DNA of 64,000 nt from Alteromonas sp. RKMC-009 (GTDB lineage Bacteria; Pseudomonadota; Gammaproteobacteria; Enterobacterales; Alteromonadaceae), in assembly GCF_003584565.2 (NCBI RefSeq), contig NZ_CP031010.1, positions 2,356,001 to 2,420,000 of the forward strand, in the 5' to 3' direction. Of the stretch, positions 42,389-51,445 are shown piece after piece; position 1 is the first letter of the stretch; the number at the start of each line of letters is the position of its first letter. Made by a program: the position numbers and the translations under genes. The notes beneath the pieces were generated by a model. It was not told where the DNA came from and ran no database searches. It saw only the letters and a list, made by a program, of their open reading frames with translations.

Positions 42389-43221
42389 TCCCGCTGGCTC
42401 TCACTGCGCTGATTTCTCTGTCTGTTTTTTCCTTGCAGCAAAGCCTTGCTGCCAGTGAAGCCTCTGAAGCCGGTGCGCTGGTTCTGAATGGTAAATTTAC
42501 GCAGGGCAGTCTGTTTCGTGGGCAGTTGCCGCCCGGAAGTCAGGTTACATTGAATGGCGAAGCACTCAAGCTCAATGCGCAGGGCAAATTTGTATTTGGT
42601 TTCGCCCGTGAATCAGCACTTAATCATACTTTGTCCTGGACGCTGCCTGACGGCACAACAGGTTCAAGAGACATTGAACTGGAAAAGCGGCAGTACAACA
42701 TACAGCGTATTGACGGTTTAAAATCTTCCATGGTTTCGCCGCCGGAAGAAACACTTAAACGTATTCGAAGAGACAGTACTGTAGTAGCTAATGCCCGCGG
42801 AAATATCTCTGATCTGGATGCTGTATTTACCGGTTTTATCTGGCCGGCAGAAGGCCCGGTAACCGGCGTATACGGTAGCCAGCGGGTGCTTAACGGTATT
42901 CCTAAAGCGCCGCATTATGGCGTTGACGTTGGTGCACCAACCGGTACGCCTGTTATCGCTCCCGCAGCGGGTGTGGTGAAATTATCAGATGATTTGTATT
43001 ACAGCGGCAATACCGTGATTCTCGATCATGGTATGGGTGTGTTCTCTACGTTTCTGCACCTTGACTCTTCGAAGGTGAAAGCCGGGGATGTGGTCGCACA
43101 GGGCGACGCTATCGGCACCATCGGTGCGACCGGCAGAGCAACAGGTCCACATCTTGACTGGCGGCTTAACCTGGGTAAAACCAGGCTGGATCCAGCGTTA
43201 CTGGTACCGCCCCGCCAGTAA
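42379..43221 (+). CDS. exported M23 (LytM-type) peptidase
   Basis: 280-residue periplasmic protein with a signal peptide (cleavage near SLAAS), a beta-rich N-terminal domain and a C-terminal LytM domain (about 170-275). Zinc motif HYGVDVGAPTGTPV and FLHLDSSK are intact; the final motif is GPHLDWRL, where the usual HxH has Asp in the second place. Asp can still bind metal, and this HLDWR form recurs in a gammaproteobacterial subfamily, so the enzyme may be active on peptidoglycan cross-links. GTG start inside the pterin-synthase-like gene. Confidence 0.8.
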   Translation: MRLIPLALTALISLSVFSLQQSLAASEASEAGALVLNGKFTQGSLFRGQLPPGSQVTLNGEALKLNAQGKFVFGFARESALNHTLSWTLPDGTTGSRDIELEKRQYNIQRIDGLKSSMVSPPEETLKRIRRDSTVVANARGNISDLDAVFTGFIWPAEGPVTGVYGSQRVLNGIPKAPHYGVDVGAPTGTPVIAPAAGVVKLSDDLYYSGNTVILDHGMGVFSTFLHLDSSKVKAGDVVAQGDAIGTIGATGRATGPHLDWRLNLGKTRLDPALLVPPRQ

Positions 43222-43254
43222 TCACTTATTTTTCAGTTAACCCTGTAAAAGTAA

Positions 43255-43275
43255 TCAGCCCCTGCAAGGGGCTGA
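43255..43275. terminator. bidirectional terminator between M23 and M61 genes
   Basis: Perfect 9-bp stem TCAGCCCCT (43255-43263)/AGGGGCTGA (43267-43275), GCA loop, between convergent genes. The T run is weak on both sides. Confidence 0.6.
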
Positions 43276-43280
43276 ATCAT

Positions 43281-45056
43281 TTATGCTGTAGCCAGCCATG
43301 CTGCCAGCTTTTCCTTATCTTCAATGGTGAAGTAACAGGCTTCCTGCCGCTCTTCAAGCACAGGCAGTGATAACGTCAGCAAACGGCCATCACGCAGTAC
43401 TGTCAGCGGCAACGCAGATTCACCGGTTTGATTCAGCAAACGCTGTAGCAGAATGTCATTCACTACGTAGCCATCCAGTGCAATGATCCTGTCGTTTACC
43501 TGTAGTCCTGCCCGGCAAGCTGCACCATCTTCAAATACAACCTGAACCGTTACGCCGGTTTCTGCATTTTTAATGGCAGCCCCTAAATGGTGTTTCTGGT
43601 AAGCCGGTAAGGGCGGTACACCACCGCGGTCAGATGCTGAGTTTTTCGGTCTTGTATGCAGCGTTACGCCAATATCAGCCAGCCACTGATTCAGGGGCAC
43701 GTCTTCTTTGCCGTAAACAACAGCCTGAAGATACTCTGATACATCAATATTAAAAGTTTCACGGCAAACTGTCTCAATCACATCATCAGGGGTGCCGGTC
43801 TCCTCTGCACCGAATTGCTGCCACAGTGCCTGCATTAAACTGTCCAGCGACACGTTACCCTGCGACTTTCTGCGTAACAGCAAATCAAGTCCAAAGGCAA
43901 TGATGCCGCCTTTTACATAGTAACTCACAATATTGTTGGGAGCTGATGCATCCTGTTTGTAGAACTTGGTCCATGCATCAAAACTGGACTCTGCCACTGA
44001 CTGTTTGAAACGTCCCGCTGTCAACTGTAAACGGGTGAGGTTCTGACCAACAATTTCCAGATATTTTTCAGGGCTGATAAGGCCCGTTCTTGCCAGCGTC
44101 ACATCGTCATAAAAGCTGGTAAAGCCCTCATAAATCCAAAGCTGGGGGGTATAGACTTCTGCGCTTAAATCCGGTTTCAGGAAAACGGAAGGACGCAGGC
44201 GTTTAACATGCCAGGTGTGAAACAATTCATGACAGCAGAGGCTCAGAAAGGTGACGTACTGATCAGTTTTGCCGCCGCCTTCACGTTCCAGCGGTAAGTC
44301 AAACCGTGGGTAGAGCAGGGCCGTAGAACTGCGGTGCTCAAGGCCGCCAAAGCCACTTTCGCTCAGCAACGTCATGAACACATAGCGGTCCACGGGCGAG
44401 GGCTGACCGAATAAATTAAGGTGATGCTCACAAACCGGCACCATGTCTTCGCATATTCTTTTCGTGTTTACCGGCGTTTTGCCACTAAAAAGGAACACAA
44501 ATTCCACGCCCTGAACCGTTACACTGTCGAGCACACACTCACCCATGAATACAGGGTGATCGATAAGCTCCGCGTAATCTTCGCAGATAAAATGTGTACC
44601 ATTTGTGTCATCAGGCTGCATACTGGTTTCTACATGCCAGTGGCTTAAGGATTCAGGTAAAGATACCGTCACTTCACAGGATGCTGCGGGGAGGTCGTTG
44701 ACCTGCAAGAAGACACTGGTGCCGTTGATAAAGCCGTATTCGTCGTTAAGGTAAGCTGCACGTACGGAGAGATCAAAGGCATAAACGGTGTATTCAACAG
44801 TGACTGGCTGTTTACCCGCTTTAATTTGCCAGGTCTGTTTATCTGTTTTTGTAACAGGTAAAACATTGCCTGCGTTGTCTGCAGCTGTCAGTGTGATGAT
44901 GTGTCTGGCGAAATCCCGCACCATATAGCTGCCCGGGATCCACGCCGGTAAGCTCAACGTCAGTACATCAGTGTCGCAGGCGGGAATTGTGAGGGTTACT
45001 GCGAAAAGATGTTGAGAGCGGGAGCGGACGGAAAGATCGTATCGCAAAGAAGTCAT
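43281..45056 (-). CDS. M61 family metallopeptidase (glycyl aminopeptidase-like) with PDZ domain
   Basis: 591-residue zinc peptidase. An N-terminal beta-domain (SLPAWIPGSYMVRDFARHI) precedes the catalytic region with HELFHTWHVKRLRP (HExxH) and the third ligand Glu in WIYEGFTSFYDD. GGLEHRSST is the exopeptidase GxxEH-like motif. A PDZ domain lies at about 475-570 (GAACRAGLQVNDRIIALDG). No signal peptide, so cytoplasmic. The family prefers N-terminal Gly or Ala. Single gene, divergent from the PilZ gene. Confidence 0.88.
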   Translation of the reverse strand: MTSLRYDLSVRSRSQHLFAVTLTIPACDTDVLTLSLPAWIPGSYMVRDFARHIITLTAADNAGNVLPVTKTDKQTWQIKAGKQPVTVEYTVYAFDLSVRAAYLNDEYGFINGTSVFLQVNDLPAASCEVTVSLPESLSHWHVETSMQPDDTNGTHFICEDYAELIDHPVFMGECVLDSVTVQGVEFVFLFSGKTPVNTKRICEDMVPVCEHHLNLFGQPSPVDRYVFMTLLSESGFGGLEHRSSTALLYPRFDLPLEREGGGKTDQYVTFLSLCCHELFHTWHVKRLRPSVFLKPDLSAEVYTPQLWIYEGFTSFYDDVTLARTGLISPEKYLEIVGQNLTRLQLTAGRFKQSVAESSFDAWTKFYKQDASAPNNIVSYYVKGGIIAFGLDLLLRRKSQGNVSLDSLMQALWQQFGAEETGTPDDVIETVCRETFNIDVSEYLQAVVYGKEDVPLNQWLADIGVTLHTRPKNSASDRGGVPPLPAYQKHHLGAAIKNAETGVTVQVVFEDGAACRAGLQVNDRIIALDGYVVNDILLQRLLNQTGESALPLTVLRDGRLLTLSLPVLEERQEACYFTIEDKEKLAAWLATA

Positions 45057-45141
45057 GTAAATATCCGTGAAAAGTCATGCAGAGTGCTATCATGCATCAC
45101 ACCGGACTTTTTGTCAGCATCAGCGAAAAGGGAGTATGATA

Positions 45142-45177
45142 ATGTCACTGACTGAAAAGGAGTACAGCCTGCTGTGA
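45142..45177 (+). CDS. 11-residue leader ORF overlapping the PilZ gene start
   Basis: ATG at 45142 follows AGGGAG by about 8 bases and encodes MSLTEKEYSLL before TGA at 45175-45177. The TGA overlaps the GTG start of the PilZ gene (GTGA), so ribosomes ending here could restart on it. The PilZ gene's own AAGGAG lies 11 bases from its GTG, too far for good initiation. Seen in the sequence; translation is inferred. Confidence 0.4.
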   Translation: MSLTEKEYSLL

Positions 45178-45851
45178 GTAAAGCCGAAACCACCTCTTTA
45201 AGTAAAGATGACATGACTGCATTGAAAAGCCTGGCGCCCGGCACCGTTGTCGATTTACAGATAGAGACACCTACTGCACCGCAACGCCTTAAAACGCACT
45301 ATGTGGGTATGGATATTCCTAACGCATTTATCTTTCAGGTACCAAATACCCATAAATGGGCGAACATCCGTGATTATCTTGTTGCCGGCAATGAAGTGGT
45401 CGTGAGGTTTGTGATCGAAGGCGGGCTGGGGCAGGTTATTGCCTTCAAAACTACAATTTTAAAGTGTTTCAGCAAACCGGTGAGTATTCTTATCACCGGA
45501 TTTCCGTCTAAGCTGCAAACCATGGGACTACGCAGTGACCGGCGTTCCCAGCCGGGCATTCCTGTCAGTGTTTATTTAGATCAGGAAGAGCAGGAAAGAG
45601 TCCGGGGCCTGATTATTGATGTATCGAAAACGGGCTGCAAACTGGCCATAAAAACGGGTTCAGAGGATAGCAAGCTTGAAGTTAACAAAAAAATAACATT
45701 GGGCTGTAAATTGGATGGTGAAACCATTAGGATAGACAGCAACGTGCGGAACGTTGCCGAAGTAAAAGGATACTATTATTACGGTATTCAGTTTACCAAT
45801 GAGCAAAAGGCGGTCGAAACCTTAATTGAACGCTATATTCTGGCTCTATAG
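45174..45851 (+). CDS. PilZ domain protein, YcgR-like c-di-GMP effector
   Basis: 225 residues. The N-terminal half (about 1-100) resembles the flagellar-brake/YcgR N domain; the C-terminal PilZ domain has both c-di-GMP-binding motifs, RSDRRSQ (RxxxR, about residues 120-124) and DVSKTGCKL (DxSxxG). It would bind c-di-GMP and slow flagella or act on another target. GTG start, coupled to a short leader ORF. Followed after 59 bases by an Mpo1-like gene on the same strand. Confidence 0.8.
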   Translation: MSKAETTSLSKDDMTALKSLAPGTVVDLQIETPTAPQRLKTHYVGMDIPNAFIFQVPNTHKWANIRDYLVAGNEVVVRFVIEGGLGQVIAFKTTILKCFSKPVSILITGFPSKLQTMGLRSDRRSQPGIPVSVYLDQEEQERVRGLIIDVSKTGCKLAIKTGSEDSKLEVNKKITLGCKLDGETIRIDSNVRNVAEVKGYYYYGIQFTNEQKAVETLIERYILAL

Positions 45852-45910
45852 CAGAAAAAGCTCAGGCTTTCCGTTACCGCCGGCGGATCCATTTACGGAG
45901 CGTTATTGAT

Positions 45911-46372
45911 ATGCGACAGATTGACAAGTTGTTATTGCAATACTCGGAAAGCCACCAGAATAAAACGAATGTGTTAATCCACGCCGTTGCGGTGCCGTCT
46001 ATTTACCTCGTTACCCTGGGTTTAATATGGAGTATTCCGCTCCCCGGCTTTCTGCAGCAAACCGATCTCACCTGGGCCCATTTGCTGGTGCTGCCTGTCC
46101 TGTACTACTATTTCCGCCTGTCCGGTCCGGTAGGCGCGGCTATGACGCTACTGACAATTATCAGTTTCGGTGTCATCAATCTGATTGATGGCAGTCCTGT
46201 GGCTGTGTGGGAATTTTGTCTTATCTTGTTTATTGTCATGTGGATCCTGCAGTTTGCCGGTCACAAAATCGAAGGCAGGAAGCCATCGTTTTTCGATGAT
46301 ATCCGTTTTTTACTCATTGGCCCGGCCTGGTGGTGGACTCACTGGTTTAAGCGCTTAAATATAAGTTATTAA
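45911..46372 (+). CDS. Mpo1-like (DUF962) membrane protein
   Basis: 153-residue inner-membrane protein with about four helices. HAVAVPSIYL near the start and QFAGHKIEGRKPSFFDD near the end carry the conserved His and Glu/Pro residues of the DUF962 family, whose yeast member Mpo1 is an iron-dependent dioxygenase acting on 2-hydroxy fatty acids. The role in bacteria is unknown. Probably co-transcribed with the PilZ gene. Confidence 0.82.
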   Translation: MRQIDKLLLQYSESHQNKTNVLIHAVAVPSIYLVTLGLIWSIPLPGFLQQTDLTWAHLLVLPVLYYYFRLSGPVGAAMTLLTIISFGVINLIDGSPVAVWEFCLILFIVMWILQFAGHKIEGRKPSFFDDIRFLLIGPAWWWTHWFKRLNISY

Positions 46373-46477
46373 GCAAAATCCACTGCGACAAGGTGCCGGG
46401 GAAGCACGACCAAGATTGCCATGAACCCGTTTAATATGCGTATAATTGAAATTACTATTTGATTTTACGGTAATAAA

Positions 46478-47542
46478 GTGAGTCGTTGGCAACAGTTATT
46501 CGAAAGTAACGAACGCTTATTCTGGACCTTGCACAGCGTGGGCTGGGCGGGTTTTGCGTTAATTTATTATATTGGTTCGTTTCTTCATGATGTCCGGCCT
46601 ATCTGGGTCTTTATCATTTTGCTCAATGCTTATGCCGGCTGGTTACTGACCATTCCGTTACGGTATGTGTTTCGTTGGGCCAGAAAACTGTCTCCTTTGA
46701 AAATGATTACTACCGTCATTCTCGCCTGTTATGTGGTGGCGCTGGTATGGGCAGTGGTAAAGAACGTCAACTACTGGGAAATCTATAAGCACGGCTACCG
46801 GCCTGATGCCTGGTATCTGTACTTTACCAATACGATCAATTCTCTGATCATGGTGGGCTGCTGGACGGGTACCTATTTTGGTATCAAGAACTTCCAGATG
46901 CTGCAAAAAGAAAAGCAGAATGCATTAAAAGCCAGTACCATGGCGCATCAGGCGCATATTAAAATGTTGCGCTATCAGCTTAACCCGCACTTCCTGTTTA
47001 ACACACTGAACGCCATTTCCACGCTGATCCTGCTGAAAGAAAATGATATTGCCGAAGCCATGGTGTCACGGTTATCGGACTTTTTACGCTATTCTCTGGA
47101 TAATGATCCCATTAAGCGGGTTACTTTGGGTGAAGAAATCAAAGTACTGCGTTTGTATCTTGAAATAGAAAAAGTACGATTTGATGACAGATTAGATGTA
47201 GTATGGGATATTGAACCTGATTGTGAGTCAGCCCTGGTGCCGGGGATGATTTTGCAACCGCTTATTGAAAATGCAATTAAACACGCCATATCCACTATGG
47301 AGAACGGCGGTCAAATTTCTATTTCTGCACGTACCTTTGGCAACGACCTGTTAATGGATGTCGCTGATAACGGGCCCGGTGCGGAAATAAAGGATGGTCA
47401 GCTGCATCGTGAAAACGGTGTGGGGTTAGTGAATATAAAGGAACGTCTGCAGTCTTTATATCAGCGTAATTTTGCTTTTTCGGTTGAACATAATCAGCCG
47501 TCAGGCATACGTGTGAGACTGCGGATCCCTTACGAAGTATAA
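46478..47542 (+). CDS. LytS/AlgZ-type membrane histidine kinase
   Basis: 354 residues: four predicted membrane helices (about 18-35, 42-60, 75-95, 115-135), a coiled linker (QMLQKEKQNALKASTMAHQAH) and a His_kinase/HATPase pair. The phosphorylated His171 lies in RYQLNPHFLFNTLNAIS; the N-box is QPLIENAIKHA and the G-boxes are DNGPGAE and GVGLVNIKERL. GTG start. The cognate LytTR response regulator begins 10 bases after its stop. The signal is unknown. Confidence 0.9.
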   Translation: MSRWQQLFESNERLFWTLHSVGWAGFALIYYIGSFLHDVRPIWVFIILLNAYAGWLLTIPLRYVFRWARKLSPLKMITTVILACYVVALVWAVVKNVNYWEIYKHGYRPDAWYLYFTNTINSLIMVGCWTGTYFGIKNFQMLQKEKQNALKASTMAHQAHIKMLRYQLNPHFLFNTLNAISTLILLKENDIAEAMVSRLSDFLRYSLDNDPIKRVTLGEEIKVLRLYLEIEKVRFDDRLDVVWDIEPDCESALVPGMILQPLIENAIKHAISTMENGGQISISARTFGNDLLMDVADNGPGAEIKDGQLHRENGVGLVNIKERLQSLYQRNFAFSVEHNQPSGIRVRLRIPYEV

Positions 47543-47552
47543 GACGTAAAGC

Positions 47553-48380
47553 ATGAGTGATCGTAAAATAAAAACTGTCGTGGTAGACGACGAGCCGTTG
47601 GCAAGGAAAGGGTTACGCACACGTCTGGAACGTCACGCTGATGTAGAAGTGGTGGCGGAATGCCAGAATGGTCTGGATGCGGTAAGCGTAATTTCTAAAA
47701 ACCGGCCTGATTTGGTTTTTCTGGATATCCAGATGCCGGGTCTGAACGGGTTTCAGGTCATTCACAAACTCCGTGAACTGAACCAGCCAATTCCCATGAT
47801 TGTATTTGTCACCGCTTATGACAGCTATGCTATTAAAGCGTTTGATATTCATGCAGTTGATTATTTGCTGAAACCGGCTGATGATGCCAGATTGTCAGAT
47901 GCGCTGGTGAAAGTAAGAGAGTATTTCACTACCCGTGACCAGGATGAGCAGTCCCGCAAGCTGGTAAATCTGGTGGCTGAGCTTACCGGTGATGATACCA
48001 ACGAAATTCTCCGTAAACTTGCCAGCGGCGAGTCTATTGACACCAATCCTTATCCTGAAGTACTGGCCATTAAAGACGGCTCTGAAGTGACCCGTGTTGC
48101 CGTGCAGGACATCCAGTGGATTGACGCTGCCGGTGACTACATGTGTGTTCATGCGCTTGATGGTATGCATATCATGCGTAAAACCATGAAGGAACTGGAA
48201 CAGGAACTGAACCCTCAGTGGTTCGTGAGAGTTCACCGTTCTGCCATCGCCAATATCCGCTTCGTCAAGAAACTGGTGAGTCATATCAGTGGCGAGTATC
48301 ACCTTATTTTGCAGAATGACACCGAGCTGAAAGTCAGCCGCAGTCACCGCGATAAAGTCAAAGCCGCGATGAAGATGTAG
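47553..48380 (+). CDS. LytTR-family response regulator
   Basis: 275 residues. Receiver domain (1-120) with DDE acidic cluster, phospho-acceptor D58 (LVFLDIQMPG), VTAYDSYAIKAFD and Lys in LLKP. The C-terminal LytTR DNA-binding domain (about 170-275) has IQWIDAAGDYMCVH, FVRVHRSAIANI and LILQNDTELKVSRSHRDKVK. Operon partner of the kinase before it; targets not identified in the window. Confidence 0.92.
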   Translation: MSDRKIKTVVVDDEPLARKGLRTRLERHADVEVVAECQNGLDAVSVISKNRPDLVFLDIQMPGLNGFQVIHKLRELNQPIPMIVFVTAYDSYAIKAFDIHAVDYLLKPADDARLSDALVKVREYFTTRDQDEQSRKLVNLVAELTGDDTNEILRKLASGESIDTNPYPEVLAIKDGSEVTRVAVQDIQWIDAAGDYMCVHALDGMHIMRKTMKELEQELNPQWFVRVHRSAIANIRFVKKLVSHISGEYHLILQNDTELKVSRSHRDKVKAAMKM

Positions 48381-48382
48381 AC

Positions 48383-48408
48383 AAACGGAGCATAATGCTC
48401 CGTTTTTT
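48383..48408. terminator. bidirectional terminator between lytTR regulator and pfkA
   Basis: Perfect 10-bp stem AAACGGAGCA (48383-48392)/TGCTCCGTTT (48396-48405), TAA loop, followed by TTT. Confidence 0.85.
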
Positions 48409-48430
48409 AATTTATCTGCGTTGGAAAAGG

Positions 48431-49429
48431 TTACGCATAACGGTTGTTCATAAGCAGTGTCATGGTATCAACTGACAGGTCGTCCAGCGGTTTACGTTGC
48501 TTCCAGGTATCTTCCAGCGGTACCTGAACCGGTTTACCATGTTGCTCTCCAATCATTACGCCGGTTACAGCACTGCCCGTCAGTGTTGCCGCATAGGCGC
48601 CCAGTTTGAGTGCCAGCAACCTGTCCTGAGAGACCGGCGAGCCGCCCCGCTGCACATGCCCGAGAATAACAGGACGCACTTCCGTTTCAGTAAGCGATTC
48701 CAGTCGTGAGGCTAAATCAGCAATCCCGCCGGGCCAGAGATTTTCCGCCAGCACGATGATATAACTCACGTTACCGCGCTGTTCCCGGCGTTCATTGAGC
48801 TGAGTCAGGATGTCTTTTAATGTCTTTTCTTCGCTTTCAAACAGTTCCGGCAAAATGACATAGTCTGACGCTGAAGCAATTGCGCCGTTCAGACCGAGGA
48901 AACCGGCATGTCTGCCCATCACTTCTACCAGAAAAACACGCTCAAATGCATCAGCAGTATCCCGTACTTTATCCACGGACTGGACAGCGGTTTCAATTGC
49001 GGTGAAATAGCCGATAGTGGCGTCTGTGCCGTTAATGTCGTTATCAATGGTACCCGGTAAACCAATGATCTGACCCTGCCAGAACTTTCCGAGATGGGCC
49101 GCGCCGCGAAAAGAGCCGTCGCCCCCAATGACAAAGAGGGTATCTATACCGAGCGCAGTAAGATTGGCAGCAGCAAGCTTTCCGGACTCATCAGTCTTGA
49201 AAGGCTTGCAGCGGGCACTGTGTAAAATCGTGCCTCCGCGCTGGGCGAGGTTGTGTACCTGACGACTGTCCAGTGTCATGTATTCCTGTGACAGCAAACC
49301 GTTATAACCATGCAAATAACCGACGATGTCATGGCCGGCCCGTTCACAAACCAGCACGATGGCACGGATACAGGCATTCATGCCGGGAGCATCTCCTCCC
49401 GAGGTGAGTATGGCTACTTTACTGTTCAC
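48431..49429 (-). CDS. pfkA: ATP-dependent 6-phosphofructokinase
   Basis: Glycolytic enzyme, fructose-6-phosphate to fructose-1,6-bisphosphate. 332 residues: TSGGDAPGMNACIRA, GGDGSFRG with Gly at the ATP-versus-PPi position, PGTIDNDI with the catalytic Asp near 128, MGRHAGFL and GHVQRGGSP. Motifs point to the ATP-using type. Single gene on the minus strand, convergent with the two-component pair. Confidence 0.93.
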   Translation of the reverse strand: MNSKVAILTSGGDAPGMNACIRAIVLVCERAGHDIVGYLHGYNGLLSQEYMTLDSRQVHNLAQRGGTILHSARCKPFKTDESGKLAAANLTALGIDTLFVIGGDGSFRGAAHLGKFWQGQIIGLPGTIDNDINGTDATIGYFTAIETAVQSVDKVRDTADAFERVFLVEVMGRHAGFLGLNGAIASASDYVILPELFESEEKTLKDILTQLNERREQRGNVSYIIVLAENLWPGGIADLASRLESLTETEVRPVILGHVQRGGSPVSQDRLLALKLGAYAATLTGSAVTGVMIGEQHGKPVQVPLEDTWKQRKPLDDLSVDTMTLLMNNRYA

Positions 49430-49641
49430 GTTCCGTCCTTATTGAATCAGAGCCGGCAAAGTATGCCAGCGGGTTGAACTGCAAGTGTTGATACGAATCA
49501 TATAAGCCACAGAGAGACAGAATTGTTACTAAAAATTAAATAGTATTTACTGTGATTTTCAGGGCTTTATAGTGATAACACATCACCGTGAAGCATAGAG
49601 GTGAGCGTATCATTGTTCAATGGTTTCAGGCAGGAACAGTC

Positions 49642-50487
49642 ATGAAAAAATGGGTAACGGTTATATTTGTCTTATTGCTGGGCGGATGCAGCAGTAAACT
49701 GGCATACAACAATCTGGACTGGCTGGTTTACTGGTATATGGATGATTACATCGAGCTGAATAATCGCCAGGAAGCCATGTTTGATAAGCAGCTGGACAAG
49801 TGGATTGACTGGCATCGCAGTAAAGAATTGCCCGCCTACATCAATCATCTGAAACTGGTGAAAGAGGATTTGGCAGAGAACCGGCTGACAGAACAGCGCC
49901 TGTTGTCTCATTACACCAAAGCCACGGAGCACTGGCAGCGTTTGCGGGAGGAAATCACTCCGCCTCTGGCATCAATGGCGGGCGAGCTGTCTGACGAGCA
50001 GGTGATCAGACTGTTTGCTGCACTGGAAAAGGACAACAAGGAAACAGAGGAAAAGATAGAAGAAACCAATGAGTGGTCAGAACAGGAACGCATGGAAGAC
50101 CGTGTAGAAAGCCTGGAAGAGGATATGGAAGAAAGGATCGGCCGGCTTACAGAGGAACAAAAACAGTTAATTCAGGATATGGCGCCCGGCTTCATGCCGT
50201 CACGGGAATTGTGGCTGGCATACCGTCGTGATTTACAGCAGCGGGCGAGGGTGTTATTCGCCGGCCGTAAGAATAATCCTGATTTTACTGAGCAGCTGAC
50301 TGCGCTGATGCTCAATCCTGAACAGTACCGGTCTGAAGCATTTCTTCAAGTCTGGCGAAACAATCGACAGCAACATGCCAGACTGGCGTCATCTGTCGCA
50401 AGTTCTCTGACAGCGAAACAAAAAAGCAAGCTGGAGGATGAGATCAACGATATGATTGCCAGCCTCGAAGATTTGCTGGACGAATAA
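49642..50487 (+). CDS. DUF6279-like lipoprotein
   Basis: 281-residue envelope lipoprotein from ATG 49642 (AGGA six bases upstream; the frame runs to 49588). Lipobox LLGGC near residue 16, then SSKLAYNNLDWLVYWYMDDYIELN, which is typical of the DUF6279 family. The rest is helical and very rich in Glu, Lys and Arg, probably coiled-coil. Function unknown. Gene stop is followed 4 bases later by the likely start of the EamA gene. Confidence 0.75.
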   Translation: MKKWVTVIFVLLLGGCSSKLAYNNLDWLVYWYMDDYIELNNRQEAMFDKQLDKWIDWHRSKELPAYINHLKLVKEDLAENRLTEQRLLSHYTKATEHWQRLREEITPPLASMAGELSDEQVIRLFAALEKDNKETEEKIEETNEWSEQERMEDRVESLEEDMEERIGRLTEEQKQLIQDMAPGFMPSRELWLAYRRDLQQRARVLFAGRKNNPDFTEQLTALMLNPEQYRSEAFLQVWRNNRQQHARLASSVASSLTAKQKSKLEDEINDMIASLEDLLDE

Positions 50488-50491
50488 CTGC

Positions 50492-51445
50492 TTGGAATCC
50501 CAACTCAGACCGGTCTATGGTTTTTTACTTTCACTGCTGACCGCTTTTTTGTGGGGCGTGCTGCCCGTGGCGTTAACCCTTTGCCTCAAGGTAATGGACA
50601 GCCCGACAATTACTTTTTACCGGTTCCTGACGGCAGGGCTGGTGGTATTTTTTATTCTTAAAATACGTCGCAGCCTGCCTGTCGCTGCATCGCTGACCCG
50701 TAATGGCTGGTTGCTGGCGGCTCTCGCTACGGTGATGCTGGTAACCAATTATGTCACCAACGTTATGGGATTAAATTACCTCAGTGCGTCCAGTGCCCAG
50801 GTTCTCATGCAAATCGCGCCATTTGTGCTGATGACCGGCGGGGTGTTGTTGTATAAAGAGTCGTTTACCAAAGTGCAGTTTGCCGGTGCGGGACTTCTGA
50901 TCCTCGGGTTGGGATTGTTTTTCAATCAGCGGTTGCCTCAAATATTTGCCTCAGAAACAGAAAGCATTGCCGGCCTGTTCATCATCGCCGGTTCAGCTGT
51001 CGCATGGGCTATTTATGCACTGGCGCAAAAACCATTGTTACGCACTTTATCAGCAAGACAACTCACACTCATTATGTATGCCGCAGGTGGCCTGTTACTT
51101 ATTCCGCTGAGTACCCCGACAGAGCTGATGTCCATGGACGGTCTGCAAATGGCTGCACTGGTGTTTTGCTGCCTGAATACACTGGTTGCCTATGGAGCTT
51201 TCACCGAGGCGATGCGTGTCTGGTATGCGTCTAAGGTATCCGCCGTGCTGGCAGTACAACCGGTCTTTACTTTTATCAGTATGACGTTAGCTGAGAAAAT
51301 TATGCCTGATACCTTTCACCAGCCGGAACTGGACACGGTTGCATATGGCGGGGCATTACTGGTGGTCACCGGCTCGATGATGGCCGCGCTGGGAAAGAAA
51401 AAGCCTGTCAAAGTGTTATCAGGCAGCCTTTCCGGTAAGCCCTGA
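50492..51445 (+). CDS. EamA/DMT-superfamily transporter
   Basis: Inner-membrane exporter-type permease of about 317 residues with ten predicted helices in two EamA repeats (VYGFLLSLLTAFLWGVLPVAL start; second repeat AGLFIIAGSAVAWAIYALAQ). The substrate is unknown. The start is uncertain: a TTG at 50492 fits the first helix best, while the frame is open back to 50456 inside the previous gene. Its 3' end overlaps the convergent REC-TPR gene by 27 bases. Confidence 0.8.
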   Translation: MESQLRPVYGFLLSLLTAFLWGVLPVALTLCLKVMDSPTITFYRFLTAGLVVFFILKIRRSLPVAASLTRNGWLLAALATVMLVTNYVTNVMGLNYLSASSAQVLMQIAPFVLMTGGVLLYKESFTKVQFAGAGLLILGLGLFFNQRLPQIFASETESIAGLFIIAGSAVAWAIYALAQKPLLRTLSARQLTLIMYAAGGLLLIPLSTPTELMSMDGLQMAALVFCCLNTLVAYGAFTEAMRVWYASKVSAVLAVQPVFTFISMTLAEKIMPDTFHQPELDTVAYGGALLVVTGSMMAALGKKKPVKVLSGSLSGKP

